Source of the DNA: Albibeggiatoa sp964388965
GTDB lineage: Bacteria; Pseudomonadota; Gammaproteobacteria; Beggiatoales; Beggiatoaceae
Reading direction: 5' to 3'
DNA length: 32,180 nt
Assembly: GCA_964388965.1 (NCBI GenBank)
Contig: CAYMCP010000042.1
Coordinates: 1 to 32,180 of the forward strand
Position 1 is the stretch's first letter. Every line of letters starts with the position of its first letter. Made by a program: the position numbers and the translations under genes. Positions 24,302 through 32,180 of this stretch are shown here, piece after piece. Under the pieces are notes generated by a model, which ran no database searches, was not told where the DNA came from, and was given only the letters and a program-made list of their open reading frames with translations.

Positions 24302-25867
24302 TTATCCTTTAATTAATTTTTCTGTTTCGGTAATTTTGTGTTCAATTTCTGCTAATTCGCGTTGTTTTTGCGCTAATTGTTCTTGTAAATGTTGTAAATA
24401 TTTTTTCGGATTGCGCCGCTGTTGCCAACGACGAAGGACATCAATTAAAATGGCAATTCTAATTAACCGATTTAAAGTTGAACGTGCGCGATACATATTT
24501 AATAATTTTTGCCATTTTACTGTGTAAGTCACGATCATTTTTTGAATGAAACCGAATTTTGATAAAAAACCAAATTGCGTAAGGCGTAAAAAACGTGCAA
24601 ATGCCAGCATTGGCAATAATATAATTAATAACTCAATCCAATGTTTAATTAAGTATTGATGCCACTTCCTAGTAATCGAAATTTCAATTATAAATTCAGC
24701 GACAAATACAGCCCAAACAATGGCATTACCAATATTCATAACATGTTGTAATAAAATATATTGTTCTAACTTTATTGAAAAAAACAGCTCTAATAACCAA
24801 AATGGGGTCATTATGACTAAAATAATAACTATCCAGAATAAAAATTGTCGATCTATTTTTTCAAATAATTCTTCTCTTACCAATTCCCAATGAGTGAAAT
24901 ACCAGATATATTGCTTGGTATGACAACGACGTGCTGCTAAATGTAGTGGCGGAAATAATATAATGAAAAAGGCGGCGACAAAGCTGCGCCATGTTTTATT
25001 GGGACATAAACTCAAGTATAAAAAACGCTCTATCGCAAATATAAACCATAAGCCAAATAAGACTTGTTGCATTTCTGTAGCATAATGTAACGTTTTTATA
25101 CCTTCATCTGTTTGATAATATTGAATTAAAATTGCAAAAAGTCCTAGAAAAATGATTTTAAGCAAAAACATGTATCTAACAATATAGTTATCAATTAAAT
25201 TGTAATAGGCTTGAAGACCGAATACATAAATTAAACGATTAAAAACAGCTAATGGATAGATAAATATAAATAAGTCTAGCCAGTGATTGACAAGATATTG
25301 GAGTGGTCTTGGATGAGTACCCAACATAATGCTTAATTCAAGCATCCATAAACTGATAATCAAACTTGTGCTGAGTAGTTTAATGTGCATAAGCAAAGTT
25401 TGTTGTGTAATCAATTCGTTAGGGAATAATAAGGATAATAAAGATACAGGTAGCAGCGCAATCAAGGCAATAAATAAAATTGGGTAGCGAAAATTGTGCT
25501 CTAATTTTTTTAATTGATTTGTTTCTAATACGTGCCAACCAAAACACCAAACTTGATTACTGTGAAGATGACTAAAGCGCAGTGGGGAAATGATACTTGC
25601 TAGTATATATTGATAAATTTGTTGTCGCCATGAAATAAAATTAAAGTTAAAAAAGTAGCTAAACCAACGTTCTATAAATATTATTAGCCATAGCAATGGC
25701 AATAATTTAAACAAAATGCCAGATAAATAAGGGATTTGTAACGTGTAATCATTAATGTCATAAATGAAATAAGTGGTACTCAGAAAGGTAAAACTAAAGG
25801 CAGTAAGAAACCAAAAGCCGGGTATGATCTGATATTTAAATTGTCGAAGTCTCCCTATCCAATTCAT
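24302..25867 (-). CDS. Polytopic membrane protein with four internal repeats and a C-terminal coiled coil
   Basis: A 521-aa protein, family not recognised, with about ten hydrophobic segments. A pattern of Glu, then Tyr or Phe, then Pro, then Arg recurs: E66-Y87-P95-R97, E177-Y191-P205-R211, E280-F296-P306-R313 and E391-Y405-P419-R425. Repeats 2 and 4 keep identical spacing (14, 28, 34) and read YLVNHWLDLFIFIYPL and YLIKHWIELLIILLPM. These resemble the S3-S4 neighbourhood of bacterial voltage-gated channels, but no pore signature such as TVGYG is present. The end (about 461-521) is a basic stretch then a charged coiled coil (HLQEQLAQKQRELAEIEHKI). It converges on dnaE with 14 bases between. 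Function unknown; a channel or sensor is speculation. Confidence 0.7.
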   Translation of the reverse strand: MNWIGRLRQFKYQIIPGFWFLTAFSFTFLSTTYFIYDINDYTLQIPYLSGILFKLLPLLWLIIFIERWFSYFFNFNFISWRQQIYQYILASIISPLRFSHLHSNQVWCFGWHVLETNQLKKLEHNFRYPILFIALIALLPVSLLSLLFPNELITQQTLLMHIKLLSTSLIISLWMLELSIMLGTHPRPLQYLVNHWLDLFIFIYPLAVFNRLIYVFGLQAYYNLIDNYIVRYMFLLKIIFLGLFAILIQYYQTDEGIKTLHYATEMQQVLFGLWFIFAIERFLYLSLCPNKTWRSFVAAFFIILFPPLHLAARRCHTKQYIWYFTHWELVREELFEKIDRQFLFWIVIILVIMTPFWLLELFFSIKLEQYILLQHVMNIGNAIVWAVFVAEFIIEISITRKWHQYLIKHWIELLIILLPMLAFARFLRLTQFGFLSKFGFIQKMIVTYTVKWQKLLNMYRARSTLNRLIRIAILIDVLRRWQQRRNPKKYLQHLQEQLAQKQRELAEIEHKITETEKLIKG

Positions 25868-26120
25868 TGGGCTAACCTTTGGAATTTATCTGTATGGATG
25901 ATACTGTAGATGATAAATGTGACGACATCATAAAAAAATTATAGCGACTTAACAGTACAAAAAATAGATTTTGGAATAATAATTATTAGCTTAGGAGTCT
26001 GTTATATTTTTAAAACTTACTTTGAATCAATCTGCAAAACGAAACTTATTGAACTAAAGATTATGCCACCTTAGAATATCGCTACGTTTTGTTGCATTAT
26101 GACTTTTTTAGGATAATATC
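25868..26120. other. Intergenic region upstream of speD
   Basis: About 250 AT-rich bases holding the divergent promoters of the membrane protein and speD. No convincing operator or hairpin was found. AGGA lies seven bases before the speD ATG. Confidence 0.4.
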
Positions 26121-26951
26121 ATGGCTCTTAATCCCCCTAAACCTAACAAACCAAAAGATATAAAAATTCAATTGCAGGGTTTTAATAATCTAACCAAGTC
26201 ACTGAGCTTTAATATTTATGACATTTGTTATGCAAAAACAGAAAAACACACGCAACGTTATATTGAGTATATTGATGAGGTGTATAACGCTGAGCGATTA
26301 ACTCAAATTCTCACTAACGTAGCTAATATTATTGGTGCAAACATCTTAAATATTGCACGTCAGGACTACGAGCCGCAAGGTGCAAGTGTAACTATGCTCA
26401 TTTCGGAAGAGCCTGTTTCATCGGAAATTTTGTCTAATACGATGGCACCAGGTCCACTACCAGATGCGATTGTAGCACATTTGGATAAAAGTCACTTGAC
26501 GGTACACACTTATCCTGAAAGTCATCCAGATAATGGTATTAGTACATTTCGTGTGGATATTGATGTTTCTACTTGTGGGCGTATTTCACCGTTGAAGGCT
26601 TTAAATTATTTAATTCACTGTTTTGATTCGGATATTGTCACGATGGATTATCGGGTGCGCGGATTTACTCGTGATAAAAAAGGTAAAAAGCATTACATTG
26701 ATCACAAAATCAATTCTATCCAAAACTATATTGTCAAAGAAACCAAAGATAAATATCAGATTATTGATGTGAATGTGTATCAGGAAAACATTTTCCACAC
26801 GAAGATGATGTTGAGTGCCTTTGATTTAGATAATTATTTGTTTGATGAAAAGTCCACTGATTTTACTGAGCATGAACGTGAAAAGATTAAAAAACAGGTG
26901 CAGCGTGAAATATTAGAAATATTTTATTCTAAAAATTTGAGTAAGCTTTAA
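26121..26951 (+). CDS. speD: S-adenosylmethionine decarboxylase proenzyme (E. coli type)
   Basis: Makes decarboxylated SAM, the aminopropyl donor for spermidine. The 276-aa proenzyme (E. coli 264 aa) self-cleaves to form a pyruvoyl group. The cleavage site is in VAHLDKSHLTVHTYPESHPD, with Lys123-Ser124 matching K111-S112 of E. coli. Further signatures are STCGRISPLKALNYLIH, DIVTMDYRVRGFTRD, INSIQNYIV and DVNVYQENIFHTKMML. No spermidine synthase (speE) lies beside it here, unlike E. coli, so that partner is elsewhere or replaced. Confidence 0.97.
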   Translation: MALNPPKPNKPKDIKIQLQGFNNLTKSLSFNIYDICYAKTEKHTQRYIEYIDEVYNAERLTQILTNVANIIGANILNIARQDYEPQGASVTMLISEEPVSSEILSNTMAPGPLPDAIVAHLDKSHLTVHTYPESHPDNGISTFRVDIDVSTCGRISPLKALNYLIHCFDSDIVTMDYRVRGFTRDKKGKKHYIDHKINSIQNYIVKETKDKYQIIDVNVYQENIFHTKMMLSAFDLDNYLFDEKSTDFTEHEREKIKKQVQREILEIFYSKNLSKL

Positions 26952-27049
26952 ATATCGTTAACGCTCATTTAGGCAAGTGTGCAGAAGTTTGAATTTAAAA
27001 TTTTTGGTACTTTGCCTATTTTGGTGTTTAATTAAACATTACGATAACT

Positions 27050-27058
27050 TGGTATAAT
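27050..27058 (+). promoter_or_regulatory. Extended -10 promoter element
   Basis: TGGTATAAT is a perfect extended -10 (TGnTATAAT). It ends one base before an ATG at 27060. Transcription would start near 27065, so that ATG would not be in the message. This favours ATG 27120 as the start of the next gene. Confidence 0.5.
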
Positions 27059-27119
27059 CATGTGGTTACGCAAATCAATACTTACTATTGTGTTAAGGCA
27101 AAGTCCAAGCTGGGATACG

Positions 27120-27866
27120 ATGACAATACAAGAATTTGAACAACAGTCAAAAGTATTTTGCCGGTTGATTGGTCGTCGAGAAAACCTTGTTAATGAGATT
27201 GTGCAACTTTGGAATCAAACTTTCGATATTTCTTTTTTTACAACAAGACAACTGTTAAAGCAAATTGCGCAAAAAAACCTCAAAAAAGTTAAAAATGTTC
27301 AAATAATCACCATAGGTGAGCTTGAGGAAAATCTTCATAAAAATCAAGATATTGGTATTTATTTATTCATTGATGATGATGATTGGATTCAGCCCGATAT
27401 TGCTAAGTTTTTTTCAAAACAAACCATACAACATTTTGATGGTTATCGTTGGGGTTCGGTTAATTTCGACGGACGTAAGCCAGAGTTATTACTAAGACGT
27501 GCATTTGATGACACCTGTTTTACCAATAATTACGCAGTCAGCTCGCGTTACCTTAATTCGCAAACATTAGACTCTGTTTATCAACATTGGATTGCAACCG
27601 TAACATTTCAGAAATTAAAGATTAAACAATTTGCTCATTATTTAACCGTTACTAACAAACATCCTGCGTCAACAGTCTATTTGGAAAATAGTTTGGCTAA
27701 TGATTTTTCCAGTCAACGCTTAATAGTGGTTGTGAGTGAATTTAATGAAAAAATGCAACAGTTAGAAACAATTAATTTAGCAGAATTAAGCTGGGCTAAA
27801 CCTTATATGCAGCAAACACGCGATTTTTATCAACAACTGCTTGCAAGTATTAAATCACAAAATTAA
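27120..27866 (+). CDS. Possible glycosyltransferase (DDDD motif)
   Basis: 248 aa from ATG 27120 (GGGA five bases upstream), or 268 aa if the ATG at 27060 were used. The centre reads DIGIYLFIDDDDWIQPDIAKFF, with a run of aspartates after a hydrophobic strand as in nucleotide-sugar-binding DxD sites. The remainder has RWGSVNFDG, FTNNYAVSSRYLN and HWIATVTF, which loosely recall putative rhamnosyltransferases. No membrane segment or signal is evident. It is followed after 76 bases by the RND pump gene. The family is uncertain: the aspartate run is the only strong clue. Confidence 0.45.
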   Translation: MTIQEFEQQSKVFCRLIGRRENLVNEIVQLWNQTFDISFFTTRQLLKQIAQKNLKKVKNVQIITIGELEENLHKNQDIGIYLFIDDDDWIQPDIAKFFSKQTIQHFDGYRWGSVNFDGRKPELLLRRAFDDTCFTNNYAVSSRYLNSQTLDSVYQHWIATVTFQKLKIKQFAHYLTVTNKHPASTVYLENSLANDFSSQRLIVVVSEFNEKMQQLETINLAELSWAKPYMQQTRDFYQQLLASIKSQN

Positions 27867-27942
27867 AAAAATTCTAATCTGCTTCATTTTCCCATCACAA
27901 AAGTTTAATATTGTCGCCATTTTCAACTATACCGTTCCCCTC

Positions 27943-30900
27943 ATGCAACAATTCAAACATCAAAACAACTTGATTGGTCTTTTTGCTCAACACAAAGTAG
28001 CAGCCAATTTGTTGATGATTATCATGCTTATGTTGGGTTTTTGGGCATTGACCAAGTTAAATACACAGTTTTTACCTAGTTTTGCCTTAGACATTGTTTC
28101 TGTGCGTGTGATATGGACTGGTGCCAGCGCAGAAGATGTGGAAAATTCAATCACTCGACCAATTGAACAGGAATTGCGTACTTTAGATGGCTTAAAAGAA
28201 ATGAGTTCAACTTCCGCTAAAGGTATTTCCAGCATCACGCTTGAGTACAATGAAGGTACGGACATGGGCGTTGCTTTGGATCAAGTTAAGGAAAAAATAG
28301 CCCTGTTACGCAATTTACCAAAACAGTCCGAAGAACCAGAAATTTCCCGCGTCGTCCGCTATGAACCCATTGCGCGACTTTTAGTCACCGGTACCAGCAA
28401 TCCAAATGAATTAAGGCAATTAGCTAGAAAATTTGAACATGAATTATTATCCGATGGCATTGCAAAAGTGGAAATCAGCGGCTTGCCCGACGAAGAAATG
28501 GCTATACAAGTCTCCTCAGCAAGACTAGAAGAATTAGGTTTGACTTTAGAACAAATTAGCCAAAAAATCAGCAATTTTAGCCAAGATACTCCCGCAGGTT
28601 CGGTGGGCGAAAACGACATTGCACGCCAATTACGCAGCATTGAGCAAAGTAAAACGGAATTTGATTTTGCCAACCTACCCATAATTGCAGATAAAAATGG
28701 ACGTTTAGTCAAATTAGGAGACGTTGCAACAATTGAACGCCGTCCACAAGACGGAGAAGTGCTTATTTACTACATGGGTAAGCCTGCGATTGAATTGGCA
28801 TTACAACGTACTGAAAAAGCAGATGCGTTAGATTCTGCCAAAATTTTGCAGCAGTGGCTTGAAAAAAACAAACCGATTTTACCCGCCAATATTAAATTAT
28901 ACGTTTATGATCAAGCGTGGGAGTTAATTGATGAACGAATTAAACTATTACTTAAAAATGGCTTAGGCGGCTTAATTTTAGTCGTTGCGGTATTATTTAT
29001 ATTTCTTAATGGTCGTGTTGCATTTTGGGTTGCAGCGGGTATTCCAATTGCCCTAATGGGTATGCTAGCTGTACTTTATGTCGTTGGCGGTAGTATTAAT
29101 ATGGTGAGCCTATTTGCCATGATTATGGCGTTAGGTGTAGTAGTAGACGATGCTATTGTGGTTGGTGAAGATAGCTTTGCACATTTCCAGACCGGCGAAG
29201 CCCCCTTATCTGCTGCCGAAGGTGGAGCACAACGTATGTTAGCACCCGTTACGGCTGCCTCGCTAACAACGATTTCTGCTTTTTTACCGCTGATGATGAT
29301 TGGTGACACAATGGGTAATATTTTATTTGATATTCCACTAGTCATGATTTGCGTATTATTAGCCTCCCTATTTGAATGTTTTTTAGTATTACCCGGTCAT
29401 CTGCGTCACAGCTTTCACCATCTACATAACAAAAAAAATTCACCATTACGACAAAGATTAGAAGATGGATTTGATCACGTCCGAGATGTGTATTTTCGCC
29501 CATTAGTTACTGTTGCAATTCAATTACGTTGGATTGTGGTTGCGGGTATTTTAGCCTCATTCTTTCTAGCAATTGGTTTGCTTGTGGGCGGTCGAGTGAA
29601 TTTTACTTTCTTCCCGTCACCAGATGGACAAATCATCATTTCCAACGTTAGCTTTGTTGCGGGTAGTCCACGACAACGTGTAGAAGAATTTTTGCGCCAT
29701 GTTGAGGAGATGATGTATGAGGCAGAAAAGGAAGCACAACAAGATATTATCAATATGGCTTACATTAAGCTTGGTGTTGCGACTAGCATGTCACGCGAAG
29801 GGGCGGGTGGTCAGACCGGTGATCAATTTGGCTCTTTGCTGGTAGAGGTGAGCTCACCGGATAGCCGTCCAATTCGGAACAAAGACTTTATTAAACTGTG
29901 GGAACAAAAAGTACAAAAAGTACCGGGTCTGGAGACATTTACTATCGTTGAGCAAAAAGGCGGACCACCGGGTACAGATATTCAAATACGTTTCTATGGC
30001 GATGATTTAAAAATGGTGAAACAAGCTGCATTAGATTTCACTAATAAATTAAAAACTTATCAGGGCATCACTGCGATTGAAGATGATTTACCGTATGGTC
30101 AGGAAGAATGGGTGTTTTCATTAACGCCACAAGCAGAAGCTTACGGATTAACAGTTGCATCAGTTAGTCAGCAATTACGTGCTGGATTTGATGGTTATTT
30201 AGCACAAATTTTCCAAGATGGTGACGATGAAGTAGAAGTGCGTGTTGTGCTACCCGACAATGAGCGTCATAATTTGGCAAAATTACAAGATTTTAGTATT
30301 CAACTACCTACTGGTGGCAGTATGCCATTTTCCAGTGCTGTTAATGTACGGACACAGCGCGGTTTTGAGGCATTGCGTCATGCAGACGGTTTGTTAGCCG
30401 TACAAGTGTCTGCGGAGGTAGATAAAGCGGTAAATAATGCCAATAAAATTTTAGCGGATTTAGAAGAGGAATTTTTACCAGAATTAGTGAAACGTTACAG
30501 TTTGACCTATTCGCTAGAAGGTCGAGCAGCAGATCAGGCGAATACTTTTGCCGATATGTTGAGTGGTTTAGTATTAGGTATCATGTTGATGTATTTAATT
30601 TTAGCGTGGCAATTTGCCTCTTACGGTTGGCCGTTGGTTGTGATGAGTGTTATCCCTTTTGGTCTAGTTGGGGCGATTTTTGGGCATTTCCTCATGGGCA
30701 TGGATTTAACGATTTTATCATTATTTGGCTTTTTCGGTTTATCGGGTATTGTAGTTAATGATTCAATTGTATTAGTTACGTTTTATCGACATTTACGTGA
30801 AGATGGCGTACCGATTCGCATTGCCTTGATTGAAGCAGCTTGTCAGCGTTTGCGAGCAGTTTTATTAACTTCGCTAACAACCATTTTTGGTCTAACACCA

Positions 30901-31062
30901 CTATTATTTGAAACTTCATTACAAGCACAATTTTTAATTCCGATGGCAACATCTATTTCATTTGGTTTGATATTTTCGACGATTTTGGTTTTAATTGCTT
31001 TACCGTCGCTATTACACTTGTATGAAGAGATGTTTGCGCCAAAAGAGGCTTGGCAAGAGTAG
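27943..31062 (+). CDS. RND-family efflux pump, AcrB-type inner-membrane transporter
   Basis: A 1039-aa proton-driven exporter of the AcrB/AcrD/AcrF superfamily, closest in style to uncharacterised multidrug RND pumps. TM1 follows FAQHKVAANLLMIIMLMLGF. The periplasmic porter domain has SVRVIWTGASAEDVENSITR. TM4 carries the proton-relay aspartates in LGVVVDDAIVVGED near residues 402-403. The second half repeats the layout, with GLVGAIFGHFLMGMDLTI and FFGLSGIVVNDSIVLVTF. The start ATG at 27943 gives the usual short cytoplasmic N-terminus; an upstream frame to 27841 adds an unlikely leader. No membrane-fusion protein or outer-membrane channel gene is adjacent, so its partners must be encoded elsewhere. 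Substrate unknown. Confidence 0.93.
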   Translation: MQQFKHQNNLIGLFAQHKVAANLLMIIMLMLGFWALTKLNTQFLPSFALDIVSVRVIWTGASAEDVENSITRPIEQELRTLDGLKEMSSTSAKGISSITLEYNEGTDMGVALDQVKEKIALLRNLPKQSEEPEISRVVRYEPIARLLVTGTSNPNELRQLARKFEHELLSDGIAKVEISGLPDEEMAIQVSSARLEELGLTLEQISQKISNFSQDTPAGSVGENDIARQLRSIEQSKTEFDFANLPIIADKNGRLVKLGDVATIERRPQDGEVLIYYMGKPAIELALQRTEKADALDSAKILQQWLEKNKPILPANIKLYVYDQAWELIDERIKLLLKNGLGGLILVVAVLFIFLNGRVAFWVAAGIPIALMGMLAVLYVVGGSINMVSLFAMIMALGVVVDDAIVVGEDSFAHFQTGEAPLSAAEGGAQRMLAPVTAASLTTISAFLPLMMIGDTMGNILFDIPLVMICVLLASLFECFLVLPGHLRHSFHHLHNKKNSPLRQRLEDGFDHVRDVYFRPLVTVAIQLRWIVVAGILASFFLAIGLLVGGRVNFTFFPSPDGQIIISNVSFVAGSPRQRVEEFLRHVEEMMYEAEKEAQQDIINMAYIKLGVATSMSREGAGGQTGDQFGSLLVEVSSPDSRPIRNKDFIKLWEQKVQKVPGLETFTIVEQKGGPPGTDIQIRFYGDDLKMVKQAALDFTNKLKTYQGITAIEDDLPYGQEEWVFSLTPQAEAYGLTVASVSQQLRAGFDGYLAQIFQDGDDEVEVRVVLPDNERHNLAKLQDFSIQLPTGGSMPFSSAVNVRTQRGFEALRHADGLLAVQVSAEVDKAVNNANKILADLEEEFLPELVKRYSLTYSLEGRAADQANTFADMLSGLVLGIMLMYLILAWQFASYGWPLVVMSVIPFGLVGAIFGHFLMGMDLTILSLFGFFGLSGIVVNDSIVLVTFYRHLREDGVPIRIALIEAACQRLRAVLLTSLTTIFGLTPLLFETSLQAQFLIPMATSISFGLIFSTILVLIALPSLLHLYEEMFAPKEAWQE

Positions 31063-31206
31063 TAAATTTTTCGTAACTAACGTGAGTTCGATCTAAGCAA
31101 AGGTATATTCCATAAAATCAAATAGTTACTTTTTTAAGTTGAAAAACAACATAGCGTAACATACTGATTATAAAGGCTTAAAAATTACATCGATCTCAGG
31201 TTATTT

Positions 31207-31536
31207 ATGCAACACGTTCAACTATACTACACCTATTTTGACCAGCCACTTGCTGCTAAAAAGTTTCAATCATATTTGTATACTTTACCTACTGATTTAC
31301 AAATTAAAATCCAAAAATTTATACGCTGGCAAGACCAACACGCCAGTTTATTCGGTCGATTACTACTACAATGTGGATTGCAGCCTTATCAATATCATTT
31401 ACAGCAACTTAAATACACCGAATATAATCGACCTTTTATCAACCAAAAAGCTGGTGCGTCCCACTGGGTGACGACGCGATGCGCCATCATGAGTCAACTC
31501 AATTTAGTAGTACCTGTCCAAGAAGCTCAGCTTTAA
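31207..31536 (+). pseudogene. Truncated 4'-phosphopantetheinyl transferase (Sfp-like) N-terminus
   Basis: The first 81 codons (MQHVQLYYTYFDQPLA, then KIQKFIRWQDQHASLFGRLL and LKYTEYNRPFINQ) match the N-terminal part of Sfp/EntD-type enzymes that activate carrier proteins. At 31450 the frame enters a fragment of the MITE and continues for 28 foreign codons (AGASHWVTTRCA) to a stop at 31534-31536. The magnesium-binding D-x-G/D-x-E segment and the W-x3-KE-x3-K motif, normally in the missing half of a roughly 220-aa protein, are absent. The product should be inactive. No remainder of the gene follows. Confidence 0.75.
31450..31500 (+). repeat. MITE fragment inside the phosphopantetheinyl transferase gene
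   Basis: GCTGGTGCGTCC, CTGGGTGACGACGC, GCGCCATCATGAGTCAACTC align with the centre of the complete element at 10445-10562. Both ends are missing, so the gene was probably broken by insertion followed by deletion. Confidence 0.75.
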
Positions 31537-31585
31537 GTGTGCAAGCGGAGCTTCAACCTTTTGCCCGCATGAAATAATTCCCACT

Positions 31586-31998
31586 TCATAAAAACAAATT
31601 TGTGAATGGCTCAGTATTTTTCCAACGATAGGTATAAAAATCACGTTGGTCCGTGCTTAAAATACGCCCATGCCCAAGATGTTCAGCTAACAAAACCAAT
31701 GAAGCATCTGCTAAATCCATTGGTAATGCTCGATATTTTTGCATGAGTGCTTCTAAACGCCCTTTTTCACAATTTTCAAAATGGTACAATTCAAATGCTC
31801 CGCGCTCATAACCAGCAATAAACTTTAATTGAGCATCCACACCACGCCGCTTTAACAAAATATGACAAACCTCCGTCATTACTGGCACAGTCGTAATCAA
31901 ATCATCATCAAGTGTTTTTAATACCTCCACAGCTTTTTGTGATGCTTATCTCGATTATCACCTAACGCAATCCAAAACCCACTATCAACAATAATCAC
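31586..31998 (-). pseudogene. PIN-domain ribonuclease toxin (VapC-like), frameshifted
   Basis: From GTG 31998 the frame reads VIIVDSGFWIALGDNRDKHHKK and then hits a stop. The remainder, AVEVLKTLDDDLITTVPVMT, TEVCHILLKRRG, MDLADASLVLLAEHLG, RILSTDQRDF, lies in the next frame down to 31586. The break is at the A-run 31934-31938 (T-run on the plus strand). One extra A would restore a 137-residue PIN protein with its acidic triad (VDSGFW, TEV, LADAS). The start overlaps the antitoxin stop (GTGA), the usual coupled arrangement. It may be a true mutation, a sequencing slip, or a site of slippage on AAA-AAG. Confidence 0.75.
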
Positions 31999-32180
31999 AG
32001 TTTATCATCCAAATAAATTTCATTCTTATAATTTTCTGACAAATTGCCATCACCTTCCATACAACCAATAAAACCTGTTTCCTGTAATATCTGAAAAGCT
32101 TTTGATGATTTATGCTGTTGCTGTTCATATAGAACCGATTTGAAATCTAAGAAATATGTTAAACTTTGAAGTTGAGTCAA
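31995..32180 (-). pseudogene. Antitoxin of the PIN pair, N-terminus replaced by repeat DNA (partial at window edge)
   Basis: The C-terminal 43 or so residues (SSKAFQILQETGFIGCMEGD, GNLSENYKNEIYLDDKL) match the short antitoxins that precede PIN toxins; I recall FIGC and NLSxxYK as conserved. The upstream codons (LQSLTYFLDFKSVLY) are encoded by repeat B at 32129-32161, so the normal DNA-binding N-terminus appears lost. The frame runs off the window end and no ribosome binding site is visible. The stop TGA overlaps the toxin's GTG. Confidence 0.55.
32129..32161 (+). repeat. Dispersed repeat B copy at window end
   Basis: ATAGAACCGATTTGAAATCT followed by AAGAAATATGTTA matches the family B consensus. 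It replaces the 5' part of the antitoxin gene. Confidence 0.75.

Overview
The window is about 32 kb of AT-rich chromosomal DNA from a gammaproteobacterium. The markers are DUF2782-thrB, murF-mraY, full-length glnE, dnaE, an E. coli-type proenzyme SpeD and an AcrB-type RND pump. Many signalling genes, a DUF3782-type gene and a high load of small dispersed repeats would fit a large-genome filamentous sulfur bacterium (Beggiatoaceae/Thiotrichales). That assignment is an inference from content, not from a search.

Left part (1-9.9 kb, nearly all minus strand): a GC-richer edge, tRNA-Tyr, gap (GAPDH), thrB with its usual DUF2782 neighbour, a membrane CHASE-PAS-PAS-GGDEF-EAL protein, and the overlapping pair murF-mraY cut out of the usual cell-wall cluster. 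Gaps of 0.2-1.2 kb between these genes hold pieces of repeat families.

Middle (9.8-16.9 kb): a repeat-rich 1.2 kb gap, then glnE, then a mobile-element scar. The scar holds a gutted IS transposase inside recognisable terminal inverted repeats, a tandemly duplicated DUF3782/PD-(D/E)XK-like gene eroded at both ends, a second transposase scrap, and a membrane-anchored staphylococcal-type nuclease. A 118-bp element in the 1.2 kb gap carries the same ends as the IS remnant. It has a 10-11 bp target duplication and sits inside a repeat whose uninterrupted copy lies at 428-531, so it is a non-autonomous (MITE-like) passenger of that IS family. Fragments of the same element recur at 606, 2299, 16455 and 31450.

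Right part (16.8-31.1 kb, mostly plus): a PstS-like periplasmic binding protein coupled to a chemoreceptor, an EF-hand-bearing membrane-anchored protein, dnaE, a polytopic membrane protein with four internal repeats, speD, a possible glycosyltransferase and an RND pump.

The right end is decaying: a phosphopantetheinyl transferase gene is cut by a fragment of the MITE, and a PIN-type toxin-antitoxin pair has a one-base frameshift in the toxin and a repeat fused to the antitoxin's N-terminal side.

No rRNA operon, CRISPR array or complete active IS was seen.
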